DNA of 64,000 nucleotides, taken from the NCBI GenBank assembly GCA_016290875.1, contig JAEEVL010000001.1, positions 186,001 through 250,000 of the forward strand, written 5' to 3'. Positions 15,174-23,813 of the stretch are shown piece by piece. Source of the stretch: Ruminococcus sp. (lineage in GTDB: Bacteria; Bacillota; Clostridia; Oscillospirales; Ruminococcaceae). Numbering within the stretch: the stretch's first letter is position 1; every line of letters starts with the position of its first letter. Under the pieces are notes generated by a model. That model had not been told where the DNA came from. It searched no databases and was given only the letters and a program-made list of their open reading frames with translations. A program made the position numbers and the translations under genes.

Positions 15174-16144
15174 TACTCGACACCCCTTTCATGAACTATG
15201 CTTGCTTCGCAGTCATCTGCGGTATAGTCTGTGAGCGGAGCGCGTGAAGTAGTGTCAGCGCCGGCCTGATACTCACCGTAGAGAGAATTTATGTCCTTGA
15301 TGAACTTTCTGTTGAGGAGATGGAGCGGAATATGCTGAGGGCATACTCTTGAACATTCGCCGCAGTCTGTACATCTTCCGGCAACGTGGAATGCACGGAT
15401 GATGTGGAACATATTCTCTTCAAAGCTGTCAGCAGGAGCCTTGTTGTCGATACCGGAAGCCGGATTGTCGAAAACACAGTTCTCACATGTGCAGGCAGGA
15501 CATACGTTGCGGCAGGCATTGCATCTGATGCACTTTGAAAGCTCACTTCTCCAGAAATCGTAGCGCTCCTGAGAAGTCATATTCTCGAGCTGTTCTACCA
15601 TATCGAAACGGTTGGACTCGAGTGTATCGCCGTCTTCACCGATGAGTTCGTCATATGTTACGTGCTTTTTGCTCTTGCATGAAGCACACTTGTCGAGGAC
15701 AGCCTCATAGAAAGGCATTGTCTCCTCACCGTAGAGAGTTTCTATCTTAAGTGTGAAGTTATCGTTCTTGACACTAGTGATACCTGTTATTCCCTTAGCT
15801 TTTATCTTTTCAATGTCGAGCTTGGGACCGCCGGGGATTCCGACGACATAGATATTGTCGCGGTCAACGCGGTGTTCTTTTGTGAGCTGGTTGAGACTGT
15901 AAGTATCGCAGGGCTTGAGGAAAACAAGAACCTTGCCCTCCTTCTTACTCTCCTTGACGAGATATTTGGAGACGTTTGCGGAGGTGAAATCGTCGAATAC
16001 GAAATCCTTCTCGAGCTCTTCAGCAGTCTCAAAAACAGCGGGTGTGATGTCGTATGCAAATTCTCCCCTCTTCCAGCCGATAACACGGCTTACTGTGCCG
16101 TCGGCGAGAAGCTGTTTTGCCTTGTTTATCATTGCTTCCTGCAT
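15173..16144 (-). CDS. FlxC-like 4Fe-4S dicluster subunit
   Basis: 323 residues with an N-terminal domain of the F420-hydrogenase/formate-dehydrogenase beta type (VLVFLKPCDTYSLNQLTKEH, a CASC pair near residue 153) and two C-terminal ferredoxin motifs, CIRCNACRNVCPACTC and CTDCGECSRVCP. The start at 16144 has a good SD (GGAGG, 7 bp upstream) and lies inside the flxD reading frame (16-bp overlap). By position and composition it matches the second electron-relay subunit of Flx-Hdr complexes. The C-terminal ~35 residues are not motif-bearing. Confidence 0.75.
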   Translation of the reverse strand: MQEAMINKAKQLLADGTVSRVIGWKRGEFAYDITPAVFETAEELEKDFVFDDFTSANVSKYLVKESKKEGKVLVFLKPCDTYSLNQLTKEHRVDRDNIYVVGIPGGPKLDIEKIKAKGITGITSVKNDNFTLKIETLYGEETMPFYEAVLDKCASCKSKKHVTYDELIGEDGDTLESNRFDMVEQLENMTSQERYDFWRSELSKCIRCNACRNVCPACTCENCVFDNPASGIDNKAPADSFEENMFHIIRAFHVAGRCTDCGECSRVCPQHIPLHLLNRKFIKDINSLYGEYQAGADTTSRAPLTDYTADDCEASIVHERGVE

Positions 16145-16575
16145 CTTAGATCCTCCAATCTCCGGTTGGGACCGAGCTTCTTGACAGCTTCGGTGAATTC
16201 ATTCATAGTAGCTGCGAACTTAGCGCCTTCGGCAGCGGATACCCATTCAACTCTTGTACGGTCACGCTCTATGCCGAGGAAGTCGAGCATACTGAAAAGA
16301 AGTGTCATTCTTCTTCTTGTGAAGTAGTTTCCGGAAGTGTAGTGGCAGTCGCCGGGGTGACAGCCGCAGAGGATAACGCCGTCAGCGCCCTTCTGGAAAG
16401 CGCGGAGGATAAACATAGGGTTTACTCTGCATGAACAGGGGACTCTGATTATCTTGACGTTAGTCGGGTAATTGAGTCGGTTTGTGCCGGAGAGATCGGC
16501 TCCTGCATATGAACACCAGTTGCAGCAGAAAGCAACGATCAGCGGCTGAAATTCTTTATTATCATTTACTTGCAT
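16129..16575 (-). CDS. flxD: MvhD/FlxD-type [2Fe-2S] electron-transfer subunit
   Basis: 148 residues, MvhD family: FCCNWCSYAGADLSG, RVPCSCRVNPMFILRAF, GADGVILCGCHPGDCHY. MvhD docks to the C-terminus of HdrA and passes electrons to the bifurcating FAD. It overlaps the hdrA end by 10 bp and the flxC start by 16 bp. The family motif cysteines are all present. Confidence 0.9.
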   Translation of the reverse strand: MQVNDNKEFQPLIVAFCCNWCSYAGADLSGTNRLNYPTNVKIIRVPCSCRVNPMFILRAFQKGADGVILCGCHPGDCHYTSGNYFTRRRMTLLFSMLDFLGIERDRTRVEWVSAAEGAKFAATMNEFTEAVKKLGPNRRLEDLRCRKQ

Positions 16576-18557
16576 ATCGCGTCAACCTCCGCCATTATCT
16601 GGCTGTTAGAGAAGCCGTTGAGGTCCATAGCGCCTGAAGGACAGGCAACTGTACAAGCACCGCAGCCCTGGCATACAGCCGGGTTGACGCTTGCGACTCT
16701 GCGTACCTTTGTGGTACGGTCGGGCATTCTAAATTCCTTGTCGATATAAGTGATAGCTCCGTATGGGCATACCTTTTCACAGGACGAGCATCCGTTGCAC
16801 ATGAGCTCGTTCGAGTGAGCAACACATGGGTTGCAGGTGATGCTGTTCTTGCAGAGGAGTCCGATAGCCTTAGCGGCAGCCGCACTTGCCTGAGCAACAG
16901 TTTCGGGAATGTCCTTAGGTCCCTGGCAGGCACCTGAGAGGAAAATTCCGGCAGTAGCACTTTCAACAGGTCTGAGCTTCGGGTGAGCCTCTGTGAAGAA
17001 GTCGTTTGTGTCCATCTGAGTTGTGAGCATTGTTGCAAGAGGACGAGCTGTCTTATCAGGTTCGATAGCAGCAGCGAGAACGACCATATCAGCGTTGATG
17101 TGGAGCTGTTCATTTGCGAGGAGGTCTGAAGCCTGAACGTCTATCTTTCCGTCAGACTTAGGTGTTACCTTTCCTACCATACCTTTGATGTAGTGAACAT
17201 TGTACTGTTCAACTGCACGGCGGTAGAATTCGTCGAAGTTCTTTCCGGGTGTACGGACATCTATGTAGAATACGTATACTTCCGTATCCGGGTATTTCTC
17301 ACGGATGAGCATTGCGTGCTTTGCTGTGTACATGCAGCAGATCTTTGAGCAGTAAGGCTTGCCCTTGCTGTCGTCACATCTTGAACCTACACACTGAACG
17401 AATACGATAGTGTGTGGGTGAGTCTTGTCTGAAGGACGAAGCAGTGTACCGCCGTTAGGTCCGGCAGCATTCATAAGTCTCTCTAGTTCAAGTGAAGTTA
17501 CTACATCAGGTGACTGACCGTATGCGAACTCGTCATACTTATCGAGGCTTATGGGATTGAAGCCTGTTGCTACTATGATAGCACCGTACTTCTCTTCGAT
17601 GATCTCATCCTGCTGCTTGTAGTTGATAGCACCAACTGAGCAGACCTTTGAGCATACACCGCACTTGCCTGTCTTGAGCATCATACAGTAGTTGGGATCA
17701 ATTGTAGCTACCTTCGGTACAGCCTGTGCAAACGGGATATAAACAGCACTCCTGTTGTCGAGTCCCATATTGAATTCGTTGGGAACTTTCTTCATAGGAC
17801 ACTTCTCTGTACAAAGTCCGCAGCCTGTACATTTTGTCTCATCAACATAGCGAGCCTTTTTCTTTATCTTAACTGTGAAGTTGCCGACAAATCCCTTGAC
17901 ATCAGTAACTTCGCTGAATGAACGGATGGTGATGCGCTCATTCTGTGATGCCTCAACCATTTTAGGAGTGAGTATACAAGCAGCACAGTCGAGTGTCGGG
18001 AATGTCTTGTCTATCTGAGCCATCTTACCGCCGATGGTTGGGTTCTTTTCAACGATGTCTACGTCGAAACCTGCCTCTGCGATGTCGAGAGCTGTCTGTA
18101 TACCGGCAATACCGCCGCCGATAACGAGTGCCTTTTTGACTACCGGGCTCTCACCTGCCGTGAGCGGAGCATTGAGGTGTACCTTTGCGATAGCAGCTCT
18201 TCCGAGTATAACTGCCTTTTCAGTAGCAGTAGCTATTTCCTTGTGTATCCATGAGCACTGTTCACGGATATTAGCGATCTCTACGAGGTAAGGGTTAAGA
18301 CCTGCGGCAGCTGCTGCCTTTCGGAATGTGTTCTCATGCATACGAGGTGAGCACGAGCATATAACGATACCTGTGAGGTTATGTTCCTTTATAGCGTCCT
18401 TAACAAGGTTCTGACCTGATTCGGAGCACATATACTGATAATCCTGCGAGATGACTACGCCCGGCTCTTTGCCGAGAGTCTCTGCAACTGTCTTGACGTC
18501 TACCGTAGCAGCGATGTTAGTACCGCAGTGGCAGACAAAAACGCCTATTCTCTGCAT
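16566..18557 (-). CDS. hdrA: Heterodisulfide-reductase-type bifurcating flavoprotein
   Basis: 663 residues, the length and layout of canonical HdrA. N-terminal cluster region GVFVCHCGTNIA; FAD Rossmann fold ALVIGGGIAGIQTALDIAEA (~145-164); IGGKMAQIDKTFPTLDCAAC, the HdrA iron-sulfur insertion; inserted ferredoxin domain CTGCGLCTEKCP and CGVCSKVC; thioredoxin-reductase-like FVQCVGSRC; and a C-terminal double ferredoxin (CNGCSSCEKVCP, CQGCGACTVACP). HdrA carries the FAD at which electron pairs are split between a high-potential acceptor and ferredoxin. As no DsrC, methyl-CoM or CoB genes are present, the acceptor here is probably not a heterodisulfide. Confidence 0.94.
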   Translation of the reverse strand: MQRIGVFVCHCGTNIAATVDVKTVAETLGKEPGVVISQDYQYMCSESGQNLVKDAIKEHNLTGIVICSCSPRMHENTFRKAAAAAGLNPYLVEIANIREQCSWIHKEIATATEKAVILGRAAIAKVHLNAPLTAGESPVVKKALVIGGGIAGIQTALDIAEAGFDVDIVEKNPTIGGKMAQIDKTFPTLDCAACILTPKMVEASQNERITIRSFSEVTDVKGFVGNFTVKIKKKARYVDETKCTGCGLCTEKCPMKKVPNEFNMGLDNRSAVYIPFAQAVPKVATIDPNYCMMLKTGKCGVCSKVCSVGAINYKQQDEIIEEKYGAIIVATGFNPISLDKYDEFAYGQSPDVVTSLELERLMNAAGPNGGTLLRPSDKTHPHTIVFVQCVGSRCDDSKGKPYCSKICCMYTAKHAMLIREKYPDTEVYVFYIDVRTPGKNFDEFYRRAVEQYNVHYIKGMVGKVTPKSDGKIDVQASDLLANEQLHINADMVVLAAAIEPDKTARPLATMLTTQMDTNDFFTEAHPKLRPVESATAGIFLSGACQGPKDIPETVAQASAAAAKAIGLLCKNSITCNPCVAHSNELMCNGCSSCEKVCPYGAITYIDKEFRMPDRTTKVRRVASVNPAVCQGCGACTVACPSGAMDLNGFSNSQIMAEVDAICK

Positions 18558-18572
18558 TATGACTCCTCCTCC

Positions 18573-18956
18573 TTACTTTGCGTATTTTCTCAGAGCTGTG
18601 ACGATAGCCTGCTGTGGGAGATCATCGTCGAGCATTTCCGGTATCATGTCCGGACTGAGGTGATTGCCGTCCTGCTGGCGTACAGCAGCGAGACGTACCG
18701 CTTCTACGACCTTTGCAGGCTCTACGTTTCTCGGACATCTTTCAACGCAGGCAAAGCAGGTCAGACACTTGTAGATCGAGGGCGATTTCATAAGAGTCTC
18801 TATATCGCCTTTCTCGACCATATATACGAACTGGTGAGGATGATACTCCATTTCGTCGTAGGAGGGGCAGGTGCCGGAGCATTTGCCGCAGCGCATACAT
18901 TTGAGCACGTTTACTCCGCTTGAACGGAGCACCTGTTCTTTAAGGTTCTTATTCAT
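18573..18956 (-). CDS. hdrC: Heterodisulfide-reductase-type subunit C
   Basis: 127 residues, HdrC family: ferredoxin motifs CMRCGKCSGTCP (~21-32) and CLTCFACVERCP (~64-75). HdrC wires HdrA to HdrB with two [4Fe-4S] clusters. It overlaps the hdrB stop by 8 bp and ends 15 bp before hdrA. The length is typical for short HdrC proteins. Confidence 0.9.
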   Translation of the reverse strand: MNKNLKEQVLRSSGVNVLKCMRCGKCSGTCPSYDEMEYHPHQFVYMVEKGDIETLMKSPSIYKCLTCFACVERCPRNVEPAKVVEAVRLAAVRQQDGNHLSPDMIPEMLDDDLPQQAIVTALRKYAK

Positions 18957-19746
18957 TGCTTTCCTCCTTGACTCCGAGAGCCTCAGCGAGCAGTTCTGTG
19001 AAGTAGTACACAGGCAGCTCAGAGCCGGAATTCTTTTTAAGGTTGTAGAGACACAGCGGGCAGGCTGTTATGAGCATTTCTGCGCCCTGGTTCTCAGCGG
19101 AAGTCATAACTGCCGAGCTTCTCTTCTGAGCCTGCGCCTTGTCCTCGAGGGTTATATAGCCGCCGCAGCACTCGTTGCGCTGGGAGTATATAACAGGTGT
19201 GCCGCCGATAGCACGGATAAAGTCCTCGATGATCGTAGGATTCTCCGGATCGTCCATTGCAAGCGCCTTTGAGGGACGAAGGAGCAGACAGCCGTAGTAA
19301 GCAGCGATCTTCTTCCCTGTAAAGGGATTGACGACCTTTTCCTTAAGCTTGTCAAAGCCGACTACATCCCGGAGAAGTTCAAGGTAGTGATATACAGTAG
19401 TTTCACCGGTATAGGGCTCTTCAAGCGCAAGGTAACGATTTACCTTGGAAGCCATTTCCTCGTCGCGGGAAATATCATAGTTGGTCTGCTTTATAACATT
19501 GTGGCAGGCGGAACAGACTGTGACAAGAGGAGTTTCATTCTGCTTTGCAGAGTTGAGAACTCTTACAGCCGAGAGCTTTGTAGCTATCTCGTCCTTAGCT
19601 GTTGTGTAAGCACCGCCGCAGCATTGCCAGTCAGCAGGCTCAGCAAGACTGATACCAAGAGCTTCTGCGGAAGCTATTGCATATGTATCGAGGTCTTTTG
19701 CTTTGGTCCTCAGCGTACAGCCGGGGTAATATGTAAATGTTTCCAT
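18949..19746 (-). CDS. hdrB: Heterodisulfide-reductase-type catalytic subunit B (two CCG domains)
   Basis: 265 residues with two cysteine-rich CCG domains: YPGCTLR...CCGGAYTT...CSACH near residues 7-83 and YYGCLL...CCGGYITLEDKA...CPLC near 150-240. In methanogens these hold two non-cubane [4Fe-4S] clusters that reduce CoM-S-S-CoB. Both CCG motifs are intact, so cluster binding is expected. The start ATG is 27 bp downstream of fumC, making fumC the first gene of the same operon. The physiological acceptor is unresolved: a small disulfide, or FrdB acting as the electron sink. Confidence 0.9.
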   Translation of the reverse strand: METFTYYPGCTLRTKAKDLDTYAIASAEALGISLAEPADWQCCGGAYTTAKDEIATKLSAVRVLNSAKQNETPLVTVCSACHNVIKQTNYDISRDEEMASKVNRYLALEEPYTGETTVYHYLELLRDVVGFDKLKEKVVNPFTGKKIAAYYGCLLLRPSKALAMDDPENPTIIEDFIRAIGGTPVIYSQRNECCGGYITLEDKAQAQKRSSAVMTSAENQGAEMLITACPLCLYNLKKNSGSELPVYYFTELLAEALGVKEESNE

Positions 19747-19773
19747 GGTACTTTCCTTTCTGTAACGGCTGGA

Positions 19774-21150
19774 TCAAACCATTTCCTCGGGGTGGAATAC
19801 CTCGTCGAAGTGCTCAGCTGTAAGGAAACCGAGTTCTACGCACGCTTCTTTGAGGGAAATATTGTCCTTGAAAGCTTTCTTAGCTGTCTTTGCGGCGTTC
19901 TCATATCCGATGTAGGGATTAAGAGCTGTGACGAGCATAAGAGAGTTATGGAGATTGTGATGCATCTTCTCCTTGTTAGCCTTTATACCAACAGCACAGT
20001 TCTTGTTGAAGCTGAGGATTGACTCTGCAAGGAGTCTTGCTGACTGGAGGAAGTTGTATGCGCACACGGGCATGAATACGTTTAGCTCGAAATTGCCCTG
20101 TGAAGCTGCCATACCGACTGCGACATCGTTGCCCATTACCTGTACTGCCACCATAGTTGCCTGTTCGCACTGTGTGGGGTTTACCTTGCCGGGCATGATA
20201 GAAGAACCGGGTTCGTTCTCAGGGATAAGAATCTCTCCGAGACCGTCTCTGGGACCGGATGCGAGCCATCTTACATCGTTAGCAATCTTCATCATATCAG
20301 CTGCGAGTGCCTTGAGTGCACCGTGAGCAAACACGATCTCGTCCTTGGAAGTAAGGGAGTGGAATTTATTAGGTGAAGTTACGAAGTTTTTTCCTGTGAG
20401 CTTGCTGATGGCCTCTGCAGACTTCTCTGCAAATCCTTCGGGGGCGTTGAGTCCTGTGCCGACTGCTGTACCGCCGAGTGCAAGCTCTTTGAGGTCTTCG
20501 CAAGCTGTAATGAGCATTTTCTTGTCTTTTTCAAGTGAAGCTCTCCAACCACTGATCTCCTGAGAGAACTTTATAGGAGTTGCGTCCTGGAGATGGGTAC
20601 GTCCGCTCTTTACGATGCCTTCGTTCTCTGCTTCGAGACGCTTGAATGTTGCAACAAGTGTGTCGATTGCGGGAATGACTTTGTCCTCAACTGCTAATAC
20701 AGCTGCGATGTGCATAGCTGTCGGGAAGGTATCATTGGACGACTGGCTCATGTTGATATCATCGTTGGGGTGAAGAAGCTTTTCACCTGCAAGCTCGTTA
20801 GCGCGGTTTGCGATAACTTCGTTTGCGTTCATATTGGACTGTGTACCGCTGCCTGTCTGCCAAACTACGAGGGGGAAATGCTCGTTGAGAGCACCGCTTA
20901 TTACTTCGTCGCAGGCTTTTGAGATGACTTCGAGCTTCTTGTCGGTCATTCTGTCAGGCTTGATAGAGTTGTTAGCGATTGCGGCAGCCTTTTTGAGGAT
21001 ACCGAAGGCATGTGTGATCTCACGGGGCATTGTTTCTATGCCTACGCCTATGAGGAAATTCTCGTGACTGCGTTCGGTCTGTGCGCCCCAGTATTTGTCA
21101 GCAGGCACTTTGACCTCTCCCATTGAATCATGTTCGATACGATAATCCAT
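19774..21150 (-). CDS. fumC: Class II fumarate hydratase
   Basis: 458 residues from the ATG at 21150 (SD GGAG before it); the ORF track's 21420 start includes ~90 non-homologous leader codons. The protein begins MDYRIEHDSMGEVKVPADKYWG, as class II fumarases do. It has GSGTQSNMNANEV, SGRTHLQDATPI and the superfamily signature GSSIMPGKVNPTQCE. It is an oxygen-stable cytosolic tetramer interconverting malate and fumarate. Heading the operon, it would feed fumarate to FrdAB. Aspartase is the main alternative within the superfamily; the TGSGTQSNMN block and the pairing with Frd favour fumarase. Confidence 0.9.
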   Translation of the reverse strand: MDYRIEHDSMGEVKVPADKYWGAQTERSHENFLIGVGIETMPREITHAFGILKKAAAIANNSIKPDRMTDKKLEVISKACDEVISGALNEHFPLVVWQTGSGTQSNMNANEVIANRANELAGEKLLHPNDDINMSQSSNDTFPTAMHIAAVLAVEDKVIPAIDTLVATFKRLEAENEGIVKSGRTHLQDATPIKFSQEISGWRASLEKDKKMLITACEDLKELALGGTAVGTGLNAPEGFAEKSAEAISKLTGKNFVTSPNKFHSLTSKDEIVFAHGALKALAADMMKIANDVRWLASGPRDGLGEILIPENEPGSSIMPGKVNPTQCEQATMVAVQVMGNDVAVGMAASQGNFELNVFMPVCAYNFLQSARLLAESILSFNKNCAVGIKANKEKMHHNLHNSLMLVTALNPYIGYENAAKTAKKAFKDNISLKEACVELGFLTAEHFDEVFHPEEMV

Positions 21151-21208
21151 TATATCCACTCCATTAAGATTTTTACGGCAGTATGAGCCGCGATAATGTT
21201 CTATATTA

Positions 21209-21237
21209 AGTATAACAGCAATAGCATTGAAATTCAA
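21209..21237 (-). promoter_or_regulatory. Promoter of the fumC-hdr-flx-frd operon
   Basis: On the minus strand: TTGAAT (21237-21232), 17 bp, TATACT (21214-21209), giving a ~55-nt leader. Confidence 0.65.
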
Positions 21238-21267
21238 ATTCACATTCCGCATATCGCCATTCTGATA

Positions 21268-21285
21268 TTGATATATAATTAACAA
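21268..21285. promoter_or_regulatory. Candidate Rex operator upstream of fumC
   Basis: TTGATAT-ATAA-TTAACAA agrees at 12 of 14 specified positions with the remembered clostridial Rex pattern TTGTTAA-N4-TTAACAA. It is ~31 bp upstream of the -35 box rather than overlapping it, so its effect is uncertain. Rex is encoded 360 bp away. Confidence 0.4.
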
Positions 21286-21597
21286 TGTTTTTACAGCTTC
21301 AGCTCCATATAATAATTTGCAAATAATATATCTGAAATCATATTTGAGAAGAAGTGCGAAAATTGTTGTGCGGACGTAGAAAGATTTTTGTTGCATTTGA
21401 CTTACACTTTGACAATACAAGGTGATTTCTGTAAACAGGCTCGCAAAGTGAGATTCTGATTCCGAGTGTGCTCAGTTGTAAAAGTATAGTCAGACTATCA
21501 AAAATTTACGTTAGCAATACGAATTGAGAATATTGTTATTCGATTCTTTATATGCTTGCTGTATAAGATTGATAATTGTTTCACATTTGATATACAG
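21286..21597. other. Intergenic region, no gene seen
   Basis: AT-rich DNA between the fumC upstream region and the rex terminator. An open minus-strand frame continues from fumC to 21420 but has no SD, family similarity or coding character. No convincing RNA or repeat was found. Confidence 0.6.
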
Positions 21598-21632
21598 AGT
21601 ATCGCTGCGAAGTTCTCCTTCGCAGCGATACT
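21598..21632 (-). terminator. Hairpin after rex
   Basis: AGTATCGCTGCGAAG pairs perfectly (15 bp) with CTTCGCAGCGATACT. The U-tract on the minus strand is weak, so termination may be partial. Confidence 0.65.
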
Positions 21633-21642
21633 AAAGGAGTTA

Positions 21643-22287
21643 TTACTCCCCTTCTTCATCTAATCTGTTCAGTCCGTACGAGAGCGTAGTAAGACTATCG
21701 CCGAGGTGTACGTTTTCAACGAGGATGTCTTTGTGTTCGATACGTATATCGTAGTGAGTAAAGTTCCAGAATGCTTTGATACCGCAGGCAATCAGCTTCT
21801 CAGTCATTGATGCAGCTACAGATGTAGGCACACAGAGAATAGCTGAGACAGGCTTGTGCTCAGCACAGAAGCTCTCGAGTTCGCTTATATCCGATACCAA
21901 TATGTCGCCCACAGGCTTACCGATTATGTCGGGGCTGACGTCAAAGGCTCCTGTTAGGATGAATCCCTTGCTGCGGAAGTCGAGATGACTTGCGATAGCC
22001 TTACCGATGTTGCCGGCACCTATAAGTATCATTGGGGTATACTTGTCAAGACCAAGGATCTTACCGATCTCGCGCCTGAGGTCACTTACATTGTATCCAT
22101 AGCCCTGCTGACCGAATTCGCCGAAGCAGTTGAAATCCTGTCTGATCTGAGAGGCTGTAAGTCCCATCTTTTCAGAAAGCTCGCGTGATGATATGCGAAC
22201 GTAGCCGTTTGCTTCGAGCTCTCCGAGAAATCTGTGGTATCTTGGCAGCCTTCTTATAACTGAATTTGAAATAGTATTTCTTGCCAT
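21643..22287 (-). CDS. rex: Redox-sensing transcriptional repressor Rex
   Basis: 214 residues. The N-terminal winged helix (RRLPRYHRFL...ISSRELSEKMGLTASQIRQD) is followed by QQGYGYNV and a Rossmann NADH-binding domain with LIGAGNIGKAIASH (~90-103). The C-terminal swap helix carries FWNFTHYDI. Rex represses fermentation and redox genes when NADH/NAD+ is low and releases DNA when NADH rises. It starts 31 bp after icd, apparently in the acn-icd-rex transcript, and sits directly upstream of the NADH-linked fumarate-reduction operon that it may control. Confidence 0.95.
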   Translation of the reverse strand: MARNTISNSVIRRLPRYHRFLGELEANGYVRISSRELSEKMGLTASQIRQDFNCFGEFGQQGYGYNVSDLRREIGKILGLDKYTPMILIGAGNIGKAIASHLDFRSKGFILTGAFDVSPDIIGKPVGDILVSDISELESFCAEHKPVSAILCVPTSVAASMTEKLIACGIKAFWNFTHYDIRIEHKDILVENVHLGDSLTTLSYGLNRLDEEGE

Positions 22288-22318
22288 TTCTATGCCTCTT
22301 TTCGGACTGACGAGGTCC

Positions 22319-23530
22319 TTACATTAATTTATCGAGTCTTGTCTTTATCTCGTCAAGGAAAGTCTTGGAGTCGACCTTCTTCTTGTTCTCGAGCTTTGAG
22401 ATGAGATAAAGATCGCCTGTCATAACGCCGTCCTCAATAGTCTGAATAGTTGCCTTTTCGAGCTTGTCAGCAAATTCACAGAGCTCAGGAGTGCTATCGA
22501 GTTCTCCCCTCTTTCTGAGAGCACCGCTCCATGCAAAGATAGTTGCAACAGAGTTTGTGGAAGTCTCTTCTCCCTTGAGGTACTTGTAATAGTGGCGCTG
22601 AACTGTACCGTGAGCAGCTTCGTACTCATAGATACCGTCAGGAGAAACGAGCACAGAAGTCATCATAGCAAGGCTTCCGTAAGCTGTGGATACCATATCA
22701 GACATAACGTCGCCGTCGTAGTTCTTGCAAGCCCAGATATATCCGCCGTTTGAACGGATAACACGAGCAACTGCGTCGTCGATAAGAGTGTAGAAATACT
22801 CTATGCCGGCTTCTGCGTACTTTTCCTTGTACTCCTTGTCGAAGATCTCCTGGAAAATATCCTTGAAACGGTGATCATACTTCTTTGAGATAGTATCCTT
22901 GGAAGCAAACCATACGTCCTGCTTGAGGTCGAGACCATAGTTGAGGCAAGCTCTTGCGAAGCCTGCGATAGAATCGTCGAGGTTGTGTAGTCCCTGGATG
23001 ATACCGTCGCACTTCTTGAAGTCGTGGATGAGCTCGCGTGTCTCGTTGCCGTTTTCGTCAGTAACAACGAGTTCAGCCTTGCTTCCCTTGTTTACGCGCA
23101 TCTCTGTATTCTTATAAACATCGCCGTAAGCGTGACGTGCGATCGTGATAGGCTTTGTCCATGTAGGGATGTATGGCTCGATGCCCTTTACGATAATAGG
23201 TGTGCGGAATACTGTTCCGTCGAGAGCTGCACGGATGGTACCGTTTGGTGACTTCCACATCTGAGTGAGGTTGTACTCAGGCATTCTTGCAGCGTTAGGT
23301 GTGATAGTTGCACACTTTACAGCTACGCCGTACTTCTTTGTAGCTTCTGCGGAGTCGATAGTTACCTGATCCTTGGTTTCCTCACGGTGCTTGAGTCCGA
23401 GGTCATAGTATTCTGTATTGAGCTCTACATATGGTTCGAGGAGAGTTTCCTTGATCCACTGCCAGAGTATTCTTGTCATCTCGTCGCCGTCCATCTCTAC
23501 GAGAGGAGTTTTCATAGTTATCTTTGCCAT
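22319..23530 (-). CDS. icd: Isocitrate dehydrogenase (NADP-type, eukaryote-like family)
   Basis: 403 residues of the dimeric, eukaryotic-type IDH family: [38 protein letters not shown] (substrate serine and arginines), [20 protein letters not shown] (metal aspartates) and [18 protein letters not shown] (the RH-type NADP determinant follows HGTV). It oxidises isocitrate to 2-oxoglutarate. An excellent SD (AAGGAGGT) precedes the ATG. With aconitase upstream it forms the glutamate-directed oxidative TCA arm. NADP preference is inferred from the family. Confidence 0.95.
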   Translation of the reverse strand: MAKITMKTPLVEMDGDEMTRILWQWIKETLLEPYVELNTEYYDLGLKHREETKDQVTIDSAEATKKYGVAVKCATITPNAARMPEYNLTQMWKSPNGTIRAALDGTVFRTPIIVKGIEPYIPTWTKPITIARHAYGDVYKNTEMRVNKGSKAELVVTDENGNETRELIHDFKKCDGIIQGLHNLDDSIAGFARACLNYGLDLKQDVWFASKDTISKKYDHRFKDIFQEIFDKEYKEKYAEAGIEYFYTLIDDAVARVIRSNGGYIWACKNYDGDVMSDMVSTAYGSLAMMTSVLVSPDGIYEYEAAHGTVQRHYYKYLKGEETSTNSVATIFAWSGALRKRGELDSTPELCEFADKLEKATIQTIEDGVMTGDLYLISKLENKKKVDSKTFLDEIKTRLDKLM

Positions 23531-23567
23531 TGTGGTTTACCTCCTTAGGTTTTTATCATGAAAAATC

Positions 23568-23812
23568 TACATACCATCTGCTGTTGTGGATGATAAATAG
23601 AAAATGTCCATATCTTCGTCAGGTTCGCCGGTGCTGTCTGAGTAAGTGAAAGTGAGTTTAAGGAGAACAGCATATACAGGCTTACCGCTGTCCGGAACTG
23701 CTAAACTGCTGAGCTTCAGGTCAAATGCTTCCTCGGCATCGAGAGCTTCGCTGGTTCTTCTCTGTTTACGCTGAGCATTATACTGTTGAACTTGCCGTTT
23801 ACATCAATTCTA
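23568..23812 (-). pseudogene. Decayed, frameshifted gene remnant between icd and the small membrane protein
   Basis: These 245 bp are not annotated by the ORF track but look coding on the minus strand. One frame reads VVRIDVNGKFNSIMLSVNREE and stops; a second frame takes over near there and reads ALDAEEAFDLKLSSLAVPDS, then KPVYAVLLKLTFTYSDS, to a TAG at 23570-23568. Neither frame has a start codon with an SD. Acidic and alternating hydrophobic patterns and third-position usage resemble the neighbours. The best reading is the 3' remnant of a gene that lost its 5' end and acquired a frameshift. The parent family is not recognised. Confidence 0.45.
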
Positions 23813-23813
23813 A

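Noticed and set aside
21151-21420. N-terminal extension of fumarase (ORF track start at 21420)
   Set aside because: The extension has no homology, contains the predicted promoter, and the internal ATG at 21150 has an SD and the standard fumarase N-terminus.
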